Assembly: GCF_947503465.1 (NCBI RefSeq)
Contig: NZ_CANNDN010000001.1
Coordinates: 1,984,001 to 2,048,000 of the forward strand
Source of the DNA: an uncultured Tateyamaria sp.
GTDB taxonomy: Bacteria; Pseudomonadota; Alphaproteobacteria; Rhodobacterales; Rhodobacteraceae
Reading direction: 5' to 3'
DNA: 64,000 nucleotides
In this document: one piece after another, positions 44,390 to 53,311 of the stretch
Layout: each line of letters starts with the position of its first letter
Numbering within the stretch: position 1 is the first letter of the stretch
Position numbers and translations under genes: made by a program
The notes under the pieces: model-generated
What the model was told of the DNA's origin: nothing
The model's input: only the letters and a program-made list of their open reading frames with translations
The model's database searches: none

Positions 44390-44911
44390 TTACTTGACGG
44401 CCAGGTTGGCCTGGTTGAGCACGCGGCTCCACTCTGCGGACTTGGGCTTGTCTGCTGTCCCGTCGGATTTTTGCTGCGTGTACGTCACTTTCATCGCGCC
44501 GTACTGCATGACGACAGTTTCTTCGCAAATGTCGTCACCATCCGAACCGGACCAGCTGATGTCCTGAATCATCACCAATTTGAACTCCCACTTCAGAAAG
44601 GTCAGACCGGACTTGCCAGCAGTACCGCCCGCGCGACGCAACTCTATGACCATGTCGTCAAAGTGGTTGCCTTCGCAAAGCTTGGCGAACATCGCGCACG
44701 ACGCCGTGTCTGTTTTCTTGGTGATAGTCAGTTCCTTGAATGTCGCTTTGCCGGCGCCACCGCCGGACGAAATCGAACCGATGTTGATGTTGTTCTCGGC
44801 GCCAATTTCAAAGCTCAGAATTTCGAAGGCTTTCTTGGCCTTCATGTCCTTGTCTTGGGTTTCGCCCGACACGTCGGTACCTGTGAAATAGCAGAATGCG
44901 TCAAAAGCCAT
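44390..44911 (-). CDS. hcp: T6SS tube protein Hcp (TssD)
   Basis: A 173-residue Hcp-family tube subunit: MAFDAFCYFTGTDVSGETQDKD start, FEILSFEIGAEN core strand and a conserved C-terminal MQYGAMKVTYTQQKSDGT. AAAGGAT precedes the ATG. Hexameric rings of Hcp form the expelled tube and can carry small effectors. The sequence differs from the shorter classical Hcp near its C-terminus but no toxin domain is present. Confidence 0.93.
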   Translation of the reverse strand: MAFDAFCYFTGTDVSGETQDKDMKAKKAFEILSFEIGAENNINIGSISSGGGAGKATFKELTITKKTDTASCAMFAKLCEGNHFDDMVIELRRAGGTAGKSGLTFLKWEFKLVMIQDISWSGSDGDDICEETVVMQYGAMKVTYTQQKSDGTADKPKSAEWSRVLNQANLAVK

Positions 44912-44957
44912 GGGTTAAATATCCTTTCTTGGCTGGGGCTGGTTTAGATGAGGGATG

Positions 44958-46451
44958 TTAGCCCTTTTCCGTGGGTAGTTTTGAGACGAGCCGCAATGAG
45001 ACCGACAAGCCCTCCAGTTGGTAATGTGGACGGAGGAAAAACTTCGACGTGTAATAGCCCGGGTTGCCCTCGACATCTTCCACGACAACCTCCGCCGCGG
45101 CGAGCGGCTGGCGGGCCTTCACCTCTTCGGGCGATGACTCCGAGTTCAGATCGACATATTGATTGATCCAGTCCTGCAGCCACGCCTGCATGTCGTCGCG
45201 ACTTTTGTACGACCCGACTTTGTCTCGCACGATGCACTTCAGGTAATGGGCGAACCGGCAGGTGGCGAACAGATACGGCAGACGCGCGGCAAGATTGGCA
45301 TTTGCCGTGGCATCGTCATCGTCGTATTCGGCGGGCTTGTGCAGTGACTGTGCACCGATAAAGGCAGCAACGTCCGAATTCTTGCGGTGGATAAGGGGCA
45401 TCATGCCGTTCTTGGCAAGTTCCGCTTCACGCCGATCCGAAATGGCAATTTCGGTTGGGCACTTCTGATCGACACCGCCATCATCCGTTGGGAACGTGTG
45501 ACTTGGCAGGTTTTCGACCGCACCACCGGATTCGATCCCGCGGATACGCGAACACCAGCCATATTCTTTGAACGACCGGTTGATGTTGACGGCCATGGCA
45601 TAGGCGGCGTTCACCCAGCCATACTTGCTGCTGTCAGCGCCCTCCGTGTCCTCCTCAAAGGCAAAGGCTTCGACCGGGTCGGTTTTCGATCCATAGGGCA
45701 GACGGCCCAGGAACCGAGGCATCGCCAGACCTACATATTTGGAATCCTCGGACTCTCGCAGGCTGCGCCACGCGGCGTATTCCGGGGTCTGAAAGATCTT
45801 GGTAAGGTCGCGCGGGTTGGCCAGCTCGGACCAGCTGTCCATCTGGAACAGCTCCGGCTTGGCGCCGGTGATCAGGGGTGCGTGTGCGGCGGCCGCGATC
45901 TTGGCCATCTCGCCCAGCAGTTCCACGTCCGGCGGGGAATGGTCGAAATGGTAATCAGCTACGATGCTGCCATAGGGCTCGCCGCCGAACTGCCCGAATT
46001 CCTCTTCGTAGAACTTCTTGAACAGCGGCGACTGATCCCAAGCCGTTCCTTTGAACTTGCGCAGCGTCTTGTGCGCCTCTTTCTTCGAGATGTTCATCAC
46101 GCGGATCTTGAGCATCTCGTCGGTCTCGGTGTTGTTCACAAGATAGTGCAGACCGCGCCAGGCGCTTTCGAGTTGCTGGCAATCCTCGTGGTGCAGGATC
46201 AGGTTCACTTGCTCCGTCAGCTTCTTGTCGATCTGTGCCACGATGCTTTCAATCGTGCGTAGCGCGTCGTCGCTGACAAGCGTTGCATTGGCAAGGGCCT
46301 GTTCGGCCAGCGTTTTGACCGCCTGTTCAACAGCGGTCTTCGCTTGGTCGGACTTAGGGCGGAATTCCTTTTTCAGCAGGTTCTCGAAATCCGAGGACCC
46401 GAATGCGGTGGCTTCGGCTCCACCGGCTGCTTCTGTTTCTGCTTCGGCCAT
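44958..46451 (-). CDS. tssC: T6SS sheath large subunit TssC (VipB)
   Basis: The 497-residue sheath subunit has the LHHEDCQQLESAWRGLHYLV and YGSIVADYHFDHSP signatures, the PRFLGRLPYG block and the C-terminal KFFLRPHYQLEGLSVSLRLVSKLP strand used in sheath interlocking. The N-terminal DFENLLKKEF helix corresponds to the region recognised by ClpV in other TssC proteins. It follows tssB by 3 bp. Confidence 0.97.
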   Translation of the reverse strand: MAEAETEAAGGAEATAFGSSDFENLLKKEFRPKSDQAKTAVEQAVKTLAEQALANATLVSDDALRTIESIVAQIDKKLTEQVNLILHHEDCQQLESAWRGLHYLVNNTETDEMLKIRVMNISKKEAHKTLRKFKGTAWDQSPLFKKFYEEEFGQFGGEPYGSIVADYHFDHSPPDVELLGEMAKIAAAAHAPLITGAKPELFQMDSWSELANPRDLTKIFQTPEYAAWRSLRESEDSKYVGLAMPRFLGRLPYGSKTDPVEAFAFEEDTEGADSSKYGWVNAAYAMAVNINRSFKEYGWCSRIRGIESGGAVENLPSHTFPTDDGGVDQKCPTEIAISDRREAELAKNGMMPLIHRKNSDVAAFIGAQSLHKPAEYDDDDATANANLAARLPYLFATCRFAHYLKCIVRDKVGSYKSRDDMQAWLQDWINQYVDLNSESSPEEVKARQPLAAAEVVVEDVEGNPGYYTSKFFLRPHYQLEGLSVSLRLVSKLPTEKG

Positions 46452-46454
46452 ATC

Positions 46455-46970
46455 TTACTCCTGATCTTCGCTGTCAGATTTGGGGGCGGGTTGGGCGGCA
46501 AGCGTCTTCAGCAGCGCGGGATCCTGCGTGATCTTGGCGATCAGATCCTCGGCGCCGGATTTGCCGTCCATATACGTCATAAGGTTGGACAGCTGTGTGC
46601 GCGCATCCAGCAACTCTTTCAGCGGCTCGACCTTGGCCGCGATAGCCGCCGGGCTGAAATCGTCCATCGACTCGAACGTGATATCTACGGCCATGTTACC
46701 TTCACCGGTAAGCGTGTTGGGAACGGTAAAGGCCGCGCGCGGCGCCATTGACTTCATCCGGTCGTCGAAATTGTCCACGTCGATCTCAAGGAATTTGCGG
46801 TCCGCAACACCGGGCTGCTCGACCTCGGACTTGCCGGCAAGATCGGACATAACACCCATGACAAAGGGCAACTGGACCTTCTTCTCGGCACCATAAAGTT
46901 CAACATCGTATTCGATCTGGACCCGAGGCGCGCGATTGCGCGCGATAAACTTTTGTGAACTGCCAGCCAT
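46455..46970 (-). CDS. tssB: T6SS sheath small subunit TssB (VipA)
   Basis: The 171-residue sheath subunit starts MAGSSQKFIARNRAPRVQIE and carries VMSDLAGKSE and FDDRMKSMAPRAAF. The ATG at 46968-46970 has a strong AAGGAGG nine bases upstream, which decides against an in-frame ATG six codons earlier. The N-terminal region is almost identical to residues 1-100 of the giant fusion protein, evidence of a tssB duplication. Confidence 0.96.
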   Translation of the reverse strand: MAGSSQKFIARNRAPRVQIEYDVELYGAEKKVQLPFVMGVMSDLAGKSEVEQPGVADRKFLEIDVDNFDDRMKSMAPRAAFTVPNTLTGEGNMAVDITFESMDDFSPAAIAAKVEPLKELLDARTQLSNLMTYMDGKSGAEDLIAKITQDPALLKTLAAQPAPKSDSEDQE

Positions 46971-47035
46971 GCGTGCTGCCTCCTTCAACCTGTAGATTTG
47001 TTCTGTGCGACCACGGAATTGCGGCCATTTTGTGT

Positions 47036-48079
47036 TCAGTATTCTTGTTCTTCTTCTGCGATCCCACCAATCAGATTTACATTTTCAATACCGCTCGGGG
47101 CCATATCCTTGACGATACTGAGAAAATCCGCACCCACGAGCTTTTTGGCCCGTAGCAGCAGCAGTGGCACGGGGCTCGACGGCTCCGTCCGCTCGTAATA
47201 GGCAATGATGCGATCAATAGCGTTCTGCACATCCGTAGTCGAGTTGATCGCACCGACGCCCCCACCGCCCGCGGCCACAGGAGCGGGCCGCGGGCTGGCT
47301 GCGCCATCCGCATCCGACGCATCGGCTTTCGCGTCCACTACGCCTTCTGGCTTTCCCAACGCCCCGGACAGCCGACCGTTCGCCTGCTTGAGAAGTTTGA
47401 TCAGCGGGTCCAAATCTGGGCCCACCCCAGGCGTTTCTGCATCGAACTTGGCGCTGATGGCAAGAACGTCAGCGTAAGTGGCAGACACCGCCTCGGCAAT
47501 CGCCCGCAACGCGTCCGCGTCCGTGTCCTGGAATGCCGCCGCAACCTGGGCCTGATCGGGCACGGTTTCCATATCTGCGGGGGGTGTGATCTCACCGTCA
47601 GCAACTGCGATATCACGCAGCGAAATCATTCCGAATGTTCGGCTTTTGGTCAGGGGCGCACGACGCACACCACGCAGAATGCGCGCAGGATCTGTCAGCG
47701 CCAGCACCGCGTTCACACGCATGGTTGGATCGCCGTCATCCTCGTCCAGTTGCGGATGGCACGTGTCCCAGTGCTGGTCCAGGCACCCCGCCACGTATGC
47801 AATCGCCTTCGCAAAGCCGGGAAAACCGTTCAGGCGCAGCTGCGCCTCGGCCATAAAAATGCCCGCCCGCAAATCGTGGCTGCTCTCCATGACGTTGGCA
47901 GCCTTGGCCGCCACGTCCTTGTAATCAGGGTCCGCGGCGGCGATGATCTCCTCGCCGACCTGACGTTCCTCGCCCGGCTGCGCCGCGATTTCCAACTCGG
48001 TAAAGACCGGGTCGTATTCGAGGTCGGCACCGCTTGGAGCATCTTCTCCATGGCTTTGAAGAAGCACGTCTAAATCCAT
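47036..48079 (-). CDS. tssA: T6SS assembly protein TssA
   Basis: A 347-residue TssA with the ImpA N-terminal domain (about 5-130: SGADLEYDPVFTELEIAAQPG, GFPGFAKAIAYVAGCLDQHWDTCHPQLDEDDGD) and a C-terminal region with an ERTEPSSPVPLLLLRAKKLV helix. The ATG at 48077-48079 is preceded by AGGGGGG. It heads the minus-strand T6SS series and coordinates tube and sheath polymerisation. Confidence 0.94.
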   Translation of the reverse strand: MDLDVLLQSHGEDAPSGADLEYDPVFTELEIAAQPGEERQVGEEIIAAADPDYKDVAAKAANVMESSHDLRAGIFMAEAQLRLNGFPGFAKAIAYVAGCLDQHWDTCHPQLDEDDGDPTMRVNAVLALTDPARILRGVRRAPLTKSRTFGMISLRDIAVADGEITPPADMETVPDQAQVAAAFQDTDADALRAIAEAVSATYADVLAISAKFDAETPGVGPDLDPLIKLLKQANGRLSGALGKPEGVVDAKADASDADGAASPRPAPVAAGGGGVGAINSTTDVQNAIDRIIAYYERTEPSSPVPLLLLRAKKLVGADFLSIVKDMAPSGIENVNLIGGIAEEEQEY

Positions 48080-48277
48080 GTTCCCCCCTGCGGGATAGTG
48101 CTTGGTTTTATGCTCGACGATCTCCGCCGCCATTAGATAACACGCAGACTACCACAGATATTCGATATGGCTAGCGAAACCAAACGCCTGGCGATCTGAG
48201 GCAGTGCGCCTGACACACTCCTTGACCGGGCTGCCCGATTTCCGTTTCATCGGCACAAATGTCAAAAGGACAGCCCC
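48080..48277. promoter_or_regulatory. Divergent promoter region between T6SS and Ton-like operons
   Basis: This 198-bp region separates tssA (minus) from the exported-protein/ExbB operon (plus) and must hold promoters for both. AAAGGAC precedes the plus-strand ATG at 48278. I could not identify a convincing sigma-54 site or operator by eye. Confidence 0.4.
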
Positions 48278-48727
48278 ATGCCCCGCATCCTTACCCGTCA
48301 AATTTTTTCTATCTTTACGTGCATCTGCACATCAACCCTGCCCGCTCTCGCGCCGCAGACTGCGCATGCACAGGACAACCAGATGGTGGTTGAACTCAAC
48401 AAATTCGACGCATCCGAAAATGGCGGCTGCAGGGCGTTCTTTTTGTTCCGCAACCAAAGCGGCAAAGCGTTCGAGGGATTCGAAATGTCCTTGGCGATTC
48501 TCGACCAGCAGGGCGTAATCGACCGATTGCTGAACGTCGATGCAGCACCGCTGCCCGTAGCACGCACTACGCTCAAGCTCTTTGAGATTCCCGAAATCGC
48601 TTGCACCGACATCTCGGAAATCCTGCTGCACGCCATCGACACCTGCAAACCGCAGAACGAAGACAACACCGATTGCTTTCCGCTGGTGTCGCTGGTCAGC
48701 CGTACCTCCGCGCCGTTGGTGAAGTAA
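48278..48727 (+). CDS. Small exported protein of the Ton-like operon
   Basis: A 149-residue protein with a signal peptide ending near AHA/QDN (about residue 31) and a small domain with four Cys residues in the mature part, probably disulfide-linked. No family is recognised. AAAGGAC precedes the ATG. Its stop codon abuts the ExbB start (TAAATG), so it is translationally linked to the motor genes and is likely periplasmic. Confidence 0.72.
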   Translation: MPRILTRQIFSIFTCICTSTLPALAPQTAHAQDNQMVVELNKFDASENGGCRAFFLFRNQSGKAFEGFEMSLAILDQQGVIDRLLNVDAAPLPVARTTLKLFEIPEIACTDISEILLHAIDTCKPQNEDNTDCFPLVSLVSRTSAPLVK

Positions 48728-49354
48728 ATGAATGCGCTGCTGGCCACAACGGGTACCGGCGGGCCCGTCATCCTGATCCTAGCGATGCTGTCGCTTCTAT
48801 CGATTGCACTGATCATCGCAAAATCCATTCAGTTGGCCCGCGTCCGCTCTGGGCAGGCGGCCCGTGACGCCGCTCTGTCCCGCTGGGCCAACGGCGACAA
48901 GGAAGCGGCCAGCACCCAGCTTGCCACCGGCAAGGCGCCCGCCGACCGGGTGGCGCATTACGCGCTAGATGCGACGATCAAACGGATGCCCCGCAAACCA
49001 CTGGAAGCGGAACTGATGCGCCGGGGCAATGCCGAAGTCGAGACCATGTCGCGGCACATCCGCATTCTGGAACTGGTCGCGATGGTATCGCCACTTCTGG
49101 GCCTGCTGGGCACCGTTCTAGGGATGATCCAGTCCTTTCAGGAACTCGAACTCGCCCAGGGGGCGGCCAATGCCAGTGTACTTGCGGGCGGCATCTGGCA
49201 GGCGCTTCTGACCACTGCGGCCGGGCTTGTCGTGGCGATCCCCGCCGCGATCGGCGCAACGCTGCTGTCAACCCGCGTCGACGGGGCAGCCCACGACATC
49301 GAATCCACCGTCGGCCAGTTCTTCCTGCTCGAAGACACCGGTACCAAACCGTGA
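48728..49354 (+). CDS. ExbB/TolQ-family proton channel subunit
   Basis: The 208-residue product has three membrane segments (about 10-30, 120-145, 158-182) and the family core LELVAMVSPLLGLLGTVLGMIQSFQ and GGIWQALLTTAAGLVVAIPA. ExbB/TolQ proteins form the stator of proton-driven envelope motors with ExbD/TolR. Two ExbD-like genes follow. Confidence 0.93.
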   Translation: MNALLATTGTGGPVILILAMLSLLSIALIIAKSIQLARVRSGQAARDAALSRWANGDKEAASTQLATGKAPADRVAHYALDATIKRMPRKPLEAELMRRGNAEVETMSRHIRILELVAMVSPLLGLLGTVLGMIQSFQELELAQGAANASVLAGGIWQALLTTAAGLVVAIPAAIGATLLSTRVDGAAHDIESTVGQFFLLEDTGTKP

Positions 49355-49388
49355 GTCTCACGCCCCGATATCACCCCCCGGCACCGCC

Positions 49389-49811
49389 ATGCAGCTGACG
49401 CGCGTCAGGTCCCCGCGCCAGCTCATCTCGTTGGTGCCCATGATCGACGTCATGCTGATCCTGCTGGTCTTCTTCATGGTGACCTCCACCTATCTCAACC
49501 TCGACATGATCCCCGTGGTCGAACGGGCCGAGGACATGGCCACCTCCGATGCGGCGCAAAGCCGTGGAACCGCAAGCACCTTACTGGTGCGGATCGGGGC
49601 GGACGGCACGGCCTATATCCGAGGTCAAAGGCTTGCGCCCTCTGCCTTGTCATCGCAGTTGCAGGCGCGGCTGGCCGAAAACCCGCTGCTGTCCGTGGTG
49701 CTTCTGCCCTCGTCCCGGGCCAGTACGCAGGCACTTGTCTCGACGATGGACGCACTGACCACCGCCGGGGCTGCCCGTCTGCGACTAATGCGGCTGGAGG
49801 CGGCACAATGA
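49389..49811 (+). CDS. ExbD/TolR-family protein 1
   Basis: A 140-residue protein with one membrane segment, SLVPMIDVMLILLVFFMVTSTYL, containing the essential Asp of the family, and a periplasmic domain. The ATG at 49389 is chosen because it starts just before the conserved helix; earlier in-frame codons lie in the ExbB gene. It overlaps the second ExbD gene by ATGA. Confidence 0.9.
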   Translation: MQLTRVRSPRQLISLVPMIDVMLILLVFFMVTSTYLNLDMIPVVERAEDMATSDAAQSRGTASTLLVRIGADGTAYIRGQRLAPSALSSQLQARLAENPLLSVVLLPSSRASTQALVSTMDALTTAGAARLRLMRLEAAQ

Positions 49812-50212
49812 GGCTTTCCCGCCCGATCCGGCGCACGCCGCCCGAAACAATCATCGCCCTGATAGACGTGGTGTTCTTCCTTCTGGTCTTTTTCATGTTG
49901 ATTGGCCGGATGGACGCCAGCTCGCCGTTCGAGGTGCTGCCCGCCACGGCGATGACCGGAAGCGACATGCCGGCAGGTGGGACAACGCTGTCGATCGGTG
50001 CGGATGGCGCGCTGGCACTTGATGGCACCGCCTTGGAGCGCAGCGCGGCCCTTGCCCAACTACGGGATACACTGTCGGGCACCCCGGACCTGCTGGTGCG
50101 GATCAATGCCCACCGCGATGCCGTCATGGCCGATCTGTTGCCGTTGGTGGCGGAAATCGACGCTCTGGGGGCGCGTGATGTCATGCTTGTTGTCACGCCA
50201 AAGGCACCCTGA
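49808..50212 (+). CDS. ExbD/TolR-family protein 2
   Basis: A 134-residue paralogue of the preceding gene: membrane segment TIIALIDVVFFLLVFFMLIG with the conserved Asp, then a small periplasmic domain. It overlaps the TonB-like gene by one base (TGATG). Two different ExbD proteins suggest a heteromeric stator. Confidence 0.9.
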   Translation: MRLSRPIRRTPPETIIALIDVVFFLLVFFMLIGRMDASSPFEVLPATAMTGSDMPAGGTTLSIGADGALALDGTALERSAALAQLRDTLSGTPDLLVRINAHRDAVMADLLPLVAEIDALGARDVMLVVTPKAP

Positions 50213-51621
50213 TGCCTCGCGCGGCCACATGGGCGTTGGGGCTTGCGGGGTCCGTGCTGATCCACGCAGGGGCCGCAGGTCTTTATCTGACCACCCGGAC
50301 GCTGGATGATCCGCCGCGCCAGTCGGGGCCAGAAAGCCGGTTCCAGCTGGATACCGTCACCACGGCCGCGCAACAGGCCGCGGCGCAAGACCCCCAAGCA
50401 GATCAAGCGACCGAAGGGCAGGCCGAAGGGTCCACCGTTCCCGCAGGCACCGTTCCCAGCCTACGGGCCCGCCCCCTTTCACCTCCAACCGTGAAACAGT
50501 CCGGCGCCAGCACCGCAGGCAACCGCCTGACCGCCACCGATCCCGCCGTCGCACCGATTGCTGAGGTCACAGCGTCACATACCAGCACGGTGGCCTTTGC
50601 TCCCCCGACATCTGCGACCATCACCGGCACGGCACCCCCTGCCCCGACCGTTGCACCTGTGGATCCGCGCCCTGCTCCACTCAGACCAACACCCGCACCC
50701 GATATGCAAATCGCCGCACTTTCCCCAACAGCCCAGGACGCTGCCGCCGCGGACACTTCTGGCGCCGCCGCTATAGAGACTGCCCTGCCCGCAACCTCCG
50801 CCAAAGCCGCCCTCGCCTGGCAATTCGGGGACCGCGTCGTGACCGATCCGCAAGCTCTGGCGACAATTCAGGCCTTCATGGCGCCGCAGGTGCTGAATGA
50901 CGCGGACGCGGTGCGGGACGACCTTGGCGCCGTGCTGGCAAGCGTTGACTGCGCCAGATTGTCTGCGACCTTCCTGCCCGACAGCGGTGTGTTGGAGATG
51001 CGCGGTCACATTCCCGATCCCGCGCTGCGCGGCCCCATACTCGAAGCGTTGCAAGCGCAGGTTGGCGATGGCGTTCCTGTCACGGCCAATCTGCTGCACC
51101 TACCGGCCCCGCAATGCGGCGCGCTCACTGGCATCGCTGATCTGGGCCTGCCCCAATCCACCGACCAGTTCACCAACGCGCGGCTGATTGGCGAAACGGC
51201 TCACGCCCGCCAATACACGTACGCCGAAGGCCAGCGGCTCGCCTTCGACCTGACCGCGCCCGACTACGACGCCTTTGTCTACGTGGATTATTTCAACGCC
51301 GCGGGTGAGGTGATCCACCTCGTGCCCAACGAAACAATCGCGCTGGAAAGAAGCCCCGCCAAGTCGCTCTTCGGCATCGGGCAGGACCGCGGTGACAGAC
51401 CCTCGCTCCGGATCACCATCGGGCCGCCCTACGGACAAGAGATCGCGGTAGCCTTCGCCGCCTCCACGCCGCTCTATGACGGGTTGCGGCCCATCGTCGA
51501 ACCGGCAGAACCATATCTCGACTGGTTGCAAACCCGTGTCGCCGCCGCGCGCGCAGCAGATCCTGATTTCAAGGGCGAATGGGTCTACTTCTTCATCACC
51601 ACCCGACCCGCCACGCAATAG
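50212..51621 (+). CDS. TonB-like protein with BON-like and DUF4384-like domains
   Basis: A 469-residue protein with an N-terminal membrane helix (GLAGSVLIHAGAAGLYL, including the His typical of TonB anchors), a Pro/Ala/Thr-rich linker (about 35-200), a BON-like stretch (about 255-305, GVLEMRGHIPDPALRGPILEALQ) and a C-terminal DUF4384-like domain (about 335-469, AFVYVDYFNAAGEVIHLVPN). The same order of periplasmic domains occurs in PpkA. There is no classical TonB C-terminal domain. It ends 4 bp before the convergent caspase-like gene. Confidence 0.75.
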   Translation: MPRAATWALGLAGSVLIHAGAAGLYLTTRTLDDPPRQSGPESRFQLDTVTTAAQQAAAQDPQADQATEGQAEGSTVPAGTVPSLRARPLSPPTVKQSGASTAGNRLTATDPAVAPIAEVTASHTSTVAFAPPTSATITGTAPPAPTVAPVDPRPAPLRPTPAPDMQIAALSPTAQDAAAADTSGAAAIETALPATSAKAALAWQFGDRVVTDPQALATIQAFMAPQVLNDADAVRDDLGAVLASVDCARLSATFLPDSGVLEMRGHIPDPALRGPILEALQAQVGDGVPVTANLLHLPAPQCGALTGIADLGLPQSTDQFTNARLIGETAHARQYTYAEGQRLAFDLTAPDYDAFVYVDYFNAAGEVIHLVPNETIALERSPAKSLFGIGQDRGDRPSLRITIGPPYGQEIAVAFAASTPLYDGLRPIVEPAEPYLDWLQTRVAAARAADPDFKGEWVYFFITTRPATQ

Positions 51622-51625
51622 CGGA

Positions 51626-53137
51626 CTACTGGCAATCCCCCTGCGCCCAGGTGCGCAGGTTGCGCTTGAACGACCCACCATAAGGGTGCTGCTTTTCCAG
51701 GGCCCGTGTGGTGCTTGTCGTCAGATAGGACATGGCCTGCGTGCACAACGCGTCCCGGGTCCACTGATGACAGCTGCTGCATTGCTGATCCTTCCACAAC
51801 GCTTCGGGCAAGCCGTCTATGGGCGCGAACAGCGGGCTGCCATTGGCTGCCTCCAAAATGGTCTTGCCGCGAATTTCCGCTATGCCTTCCGGCATCGGTT
51901 GATCAAAAACGACCGGTAATGGGTCCGCACGCTGGGGCGCTGGCGCAGGCGCGGTCTCAGCCGGCGGCGCGGCAGCCGCAATCTGGTTACCCGCATCGGG
52001 ATCCTGCGTGGCATTGGCCTCGATGCCAGCAATCTCGATCTTCACCAGCTCTGCAAACACACCTTCGGGAAAGGCCGCCAGATAGGCTTCGTAATCCTTT
52101 TTCAGACCCGATGCTCGTGCGGTCTCCATCAACTGCATTTCCAGATCCGGCGGTGGCGCCGGGGTCACGGAAACAGGTGCTTCGGGCTTCGGTTCCGGTG
52201 CAGACTCGACCACCGGGGCCGCGCCTCCGCTCAACTCGTCCTGCAGCGCCTCCGTCAACGCCGCACGCGCGTCGGTTGCGAACATTCCGTCCGGATAGGA
52301 GCGCAGGAACAACATGATCTGAACCGGATCTGACGACTGGCTGACAGAGTTCCACAACTGCTGCTCTGCCACTTCATCAGGGGTCAGTTGGCGGCCCGCA
52401 CGGAACACGAAGTCCTGGGTCAGCGACGACGTATCCCAAGGCGTCTGCGCGCCCGATGTCTTTTCCAGAACCGCCACGCGCACCTGCTTGAAGACCGCCT
52501 CGATAGGCGCCCCCTCGGTCTGGATCGCCTCTGCCAGCGCCGCGGTATAGGGGCTGTTTTCCCCTACCCCGTCAAATGCGACGGCCCCCGGCGCGGTCGC
52601 ATAGGCGAGATACGTGCCCGTTGGGGCCTTCATCTCGGCAAGGCCATTGTCATTGAGGTCGGCGATATCCTCGAAAGGGTTGTTACGGCAGGCGTCCAGA
52701 ATGACGATATTGGTGCGGTTCCGCGCCGACGCCATCTGGCGCAGCACGCTCGACGCCTCAAAAGCGACGAGGTCCAGATCGGCCGCATCGCTCAGGCTCG
52801 CATCCACGGGCAGCAAATAGTTCGACCCAAAGCTCTGAACCCCGTGACCGGCATAGTAGAACAGGCCAACAGTGTCGCGCCCACCCGCCCGCAAACGGCG
52901 GCCAAACTGGGCAATGGCGCGTTTCAGATCGATTTGCGTGGAATTGACCACAAGTGTCACGTCAAAGCCCACCGCACGCAGCGTCTCGCTCATGATTTCG
53001 GCATCGTTCACAGCGTTGTTCAAGGGTGCCACGCTGGAATACTGGCTGTTGCCGATGATCAGCGCGATCCGCTCTTCCGCCCACGCCGCCGGTGCAAGCC
53101 CGGCCAGTACGAAAAGCAGAAGCGACAGAATTCGCAT
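51626..53137 (-). CDS. Exported caspase-like (C14) protein with C-terminal CXXCH motif
   Basis: A 503-residue protein: signal peptide (1-20), then a caspase-fold peptidase domain (about 22-250) with catalytic His98 in YYAGHGVQ and Cys150 in VILDACRNNPF. A Pro-rich linker and short helical repeats (about 290-400) precede a C-terminal segment with CSSCH at 453-457, which resembles a c-type heme attachment site, plus two further Cys. The ATG at 53135-53137 starts the signal peptide; upstream extension is not credible. It is divergent from a YceI/OmpA gene across 174 bp. Confidence 0.9.
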   Translation of the reverse strand: MRILSLLLFVLAGLAPAAWAEERIALIIGNSQYSSVAPLNNAVNDAEIMSETLRAVGFDVTLVVNSTQIDLKRAIAQFGRRLRAGGRDTVGLFYYAGHGVQSFGSNYLLPVDASLSDAADLDLVAFEASSVLRQMASARNRTNIVILDACRNNPFEDIADLNDNGLAEMKAPTGTYLAYATAPGAVAFDGVGENSPYTAALAEAIQTEGAPIEAVFKQVRVAVLEKTSGAQTPWDTSSLTQDFVFRAGRQLTPDEVAEQQLWNSVSQSSDPVQIMLFLRSYPDGMFATDARAALTEALQDELSGGAAPVVESAPEPKPEAPVSVTPAPPPDLEMQLMETARASGLKKDYEAYLAAFPEGVFAELVKIEIAGIEANATQDPDAGNQIAAAAPPAETAPAPAPQRADPLPVVFDQPMPEGIAEIRGKTILEAANGSPLFAPIDGLPEALWKDQQCSSCHQWTRDALCTQAMSYLTTSTTRALEKQHPYGGSFKRNLRTWAQGDCQ

Positions 53138-53311
53138 GAACAGATTTCCCAACAAGACGCCCCAGGAACGGGCTGACCCGAAACCGATACAACACAAATA
53201 CATGAACAAAAAATCGACAACCGCATGAATAAAAAATTCGCTAGGGGGTTGTTGCTTTTGAACACCGCTGACGCAATAGTTTTCGCACCTCCACCGCATT
53301 GGGAGAAGCTG
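53138..53311. promoter_or_regulatory. Divergent region of caspase/OmpA pair 1
   Basis: This 174-bp region lies between the divergent caspase-like and YceI/OmpA genes. GGGAGAAG precedes the plus-strand ATG. The arrangement is mirrored at 60059-60146 for pair 2. Confidence 0.35.
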
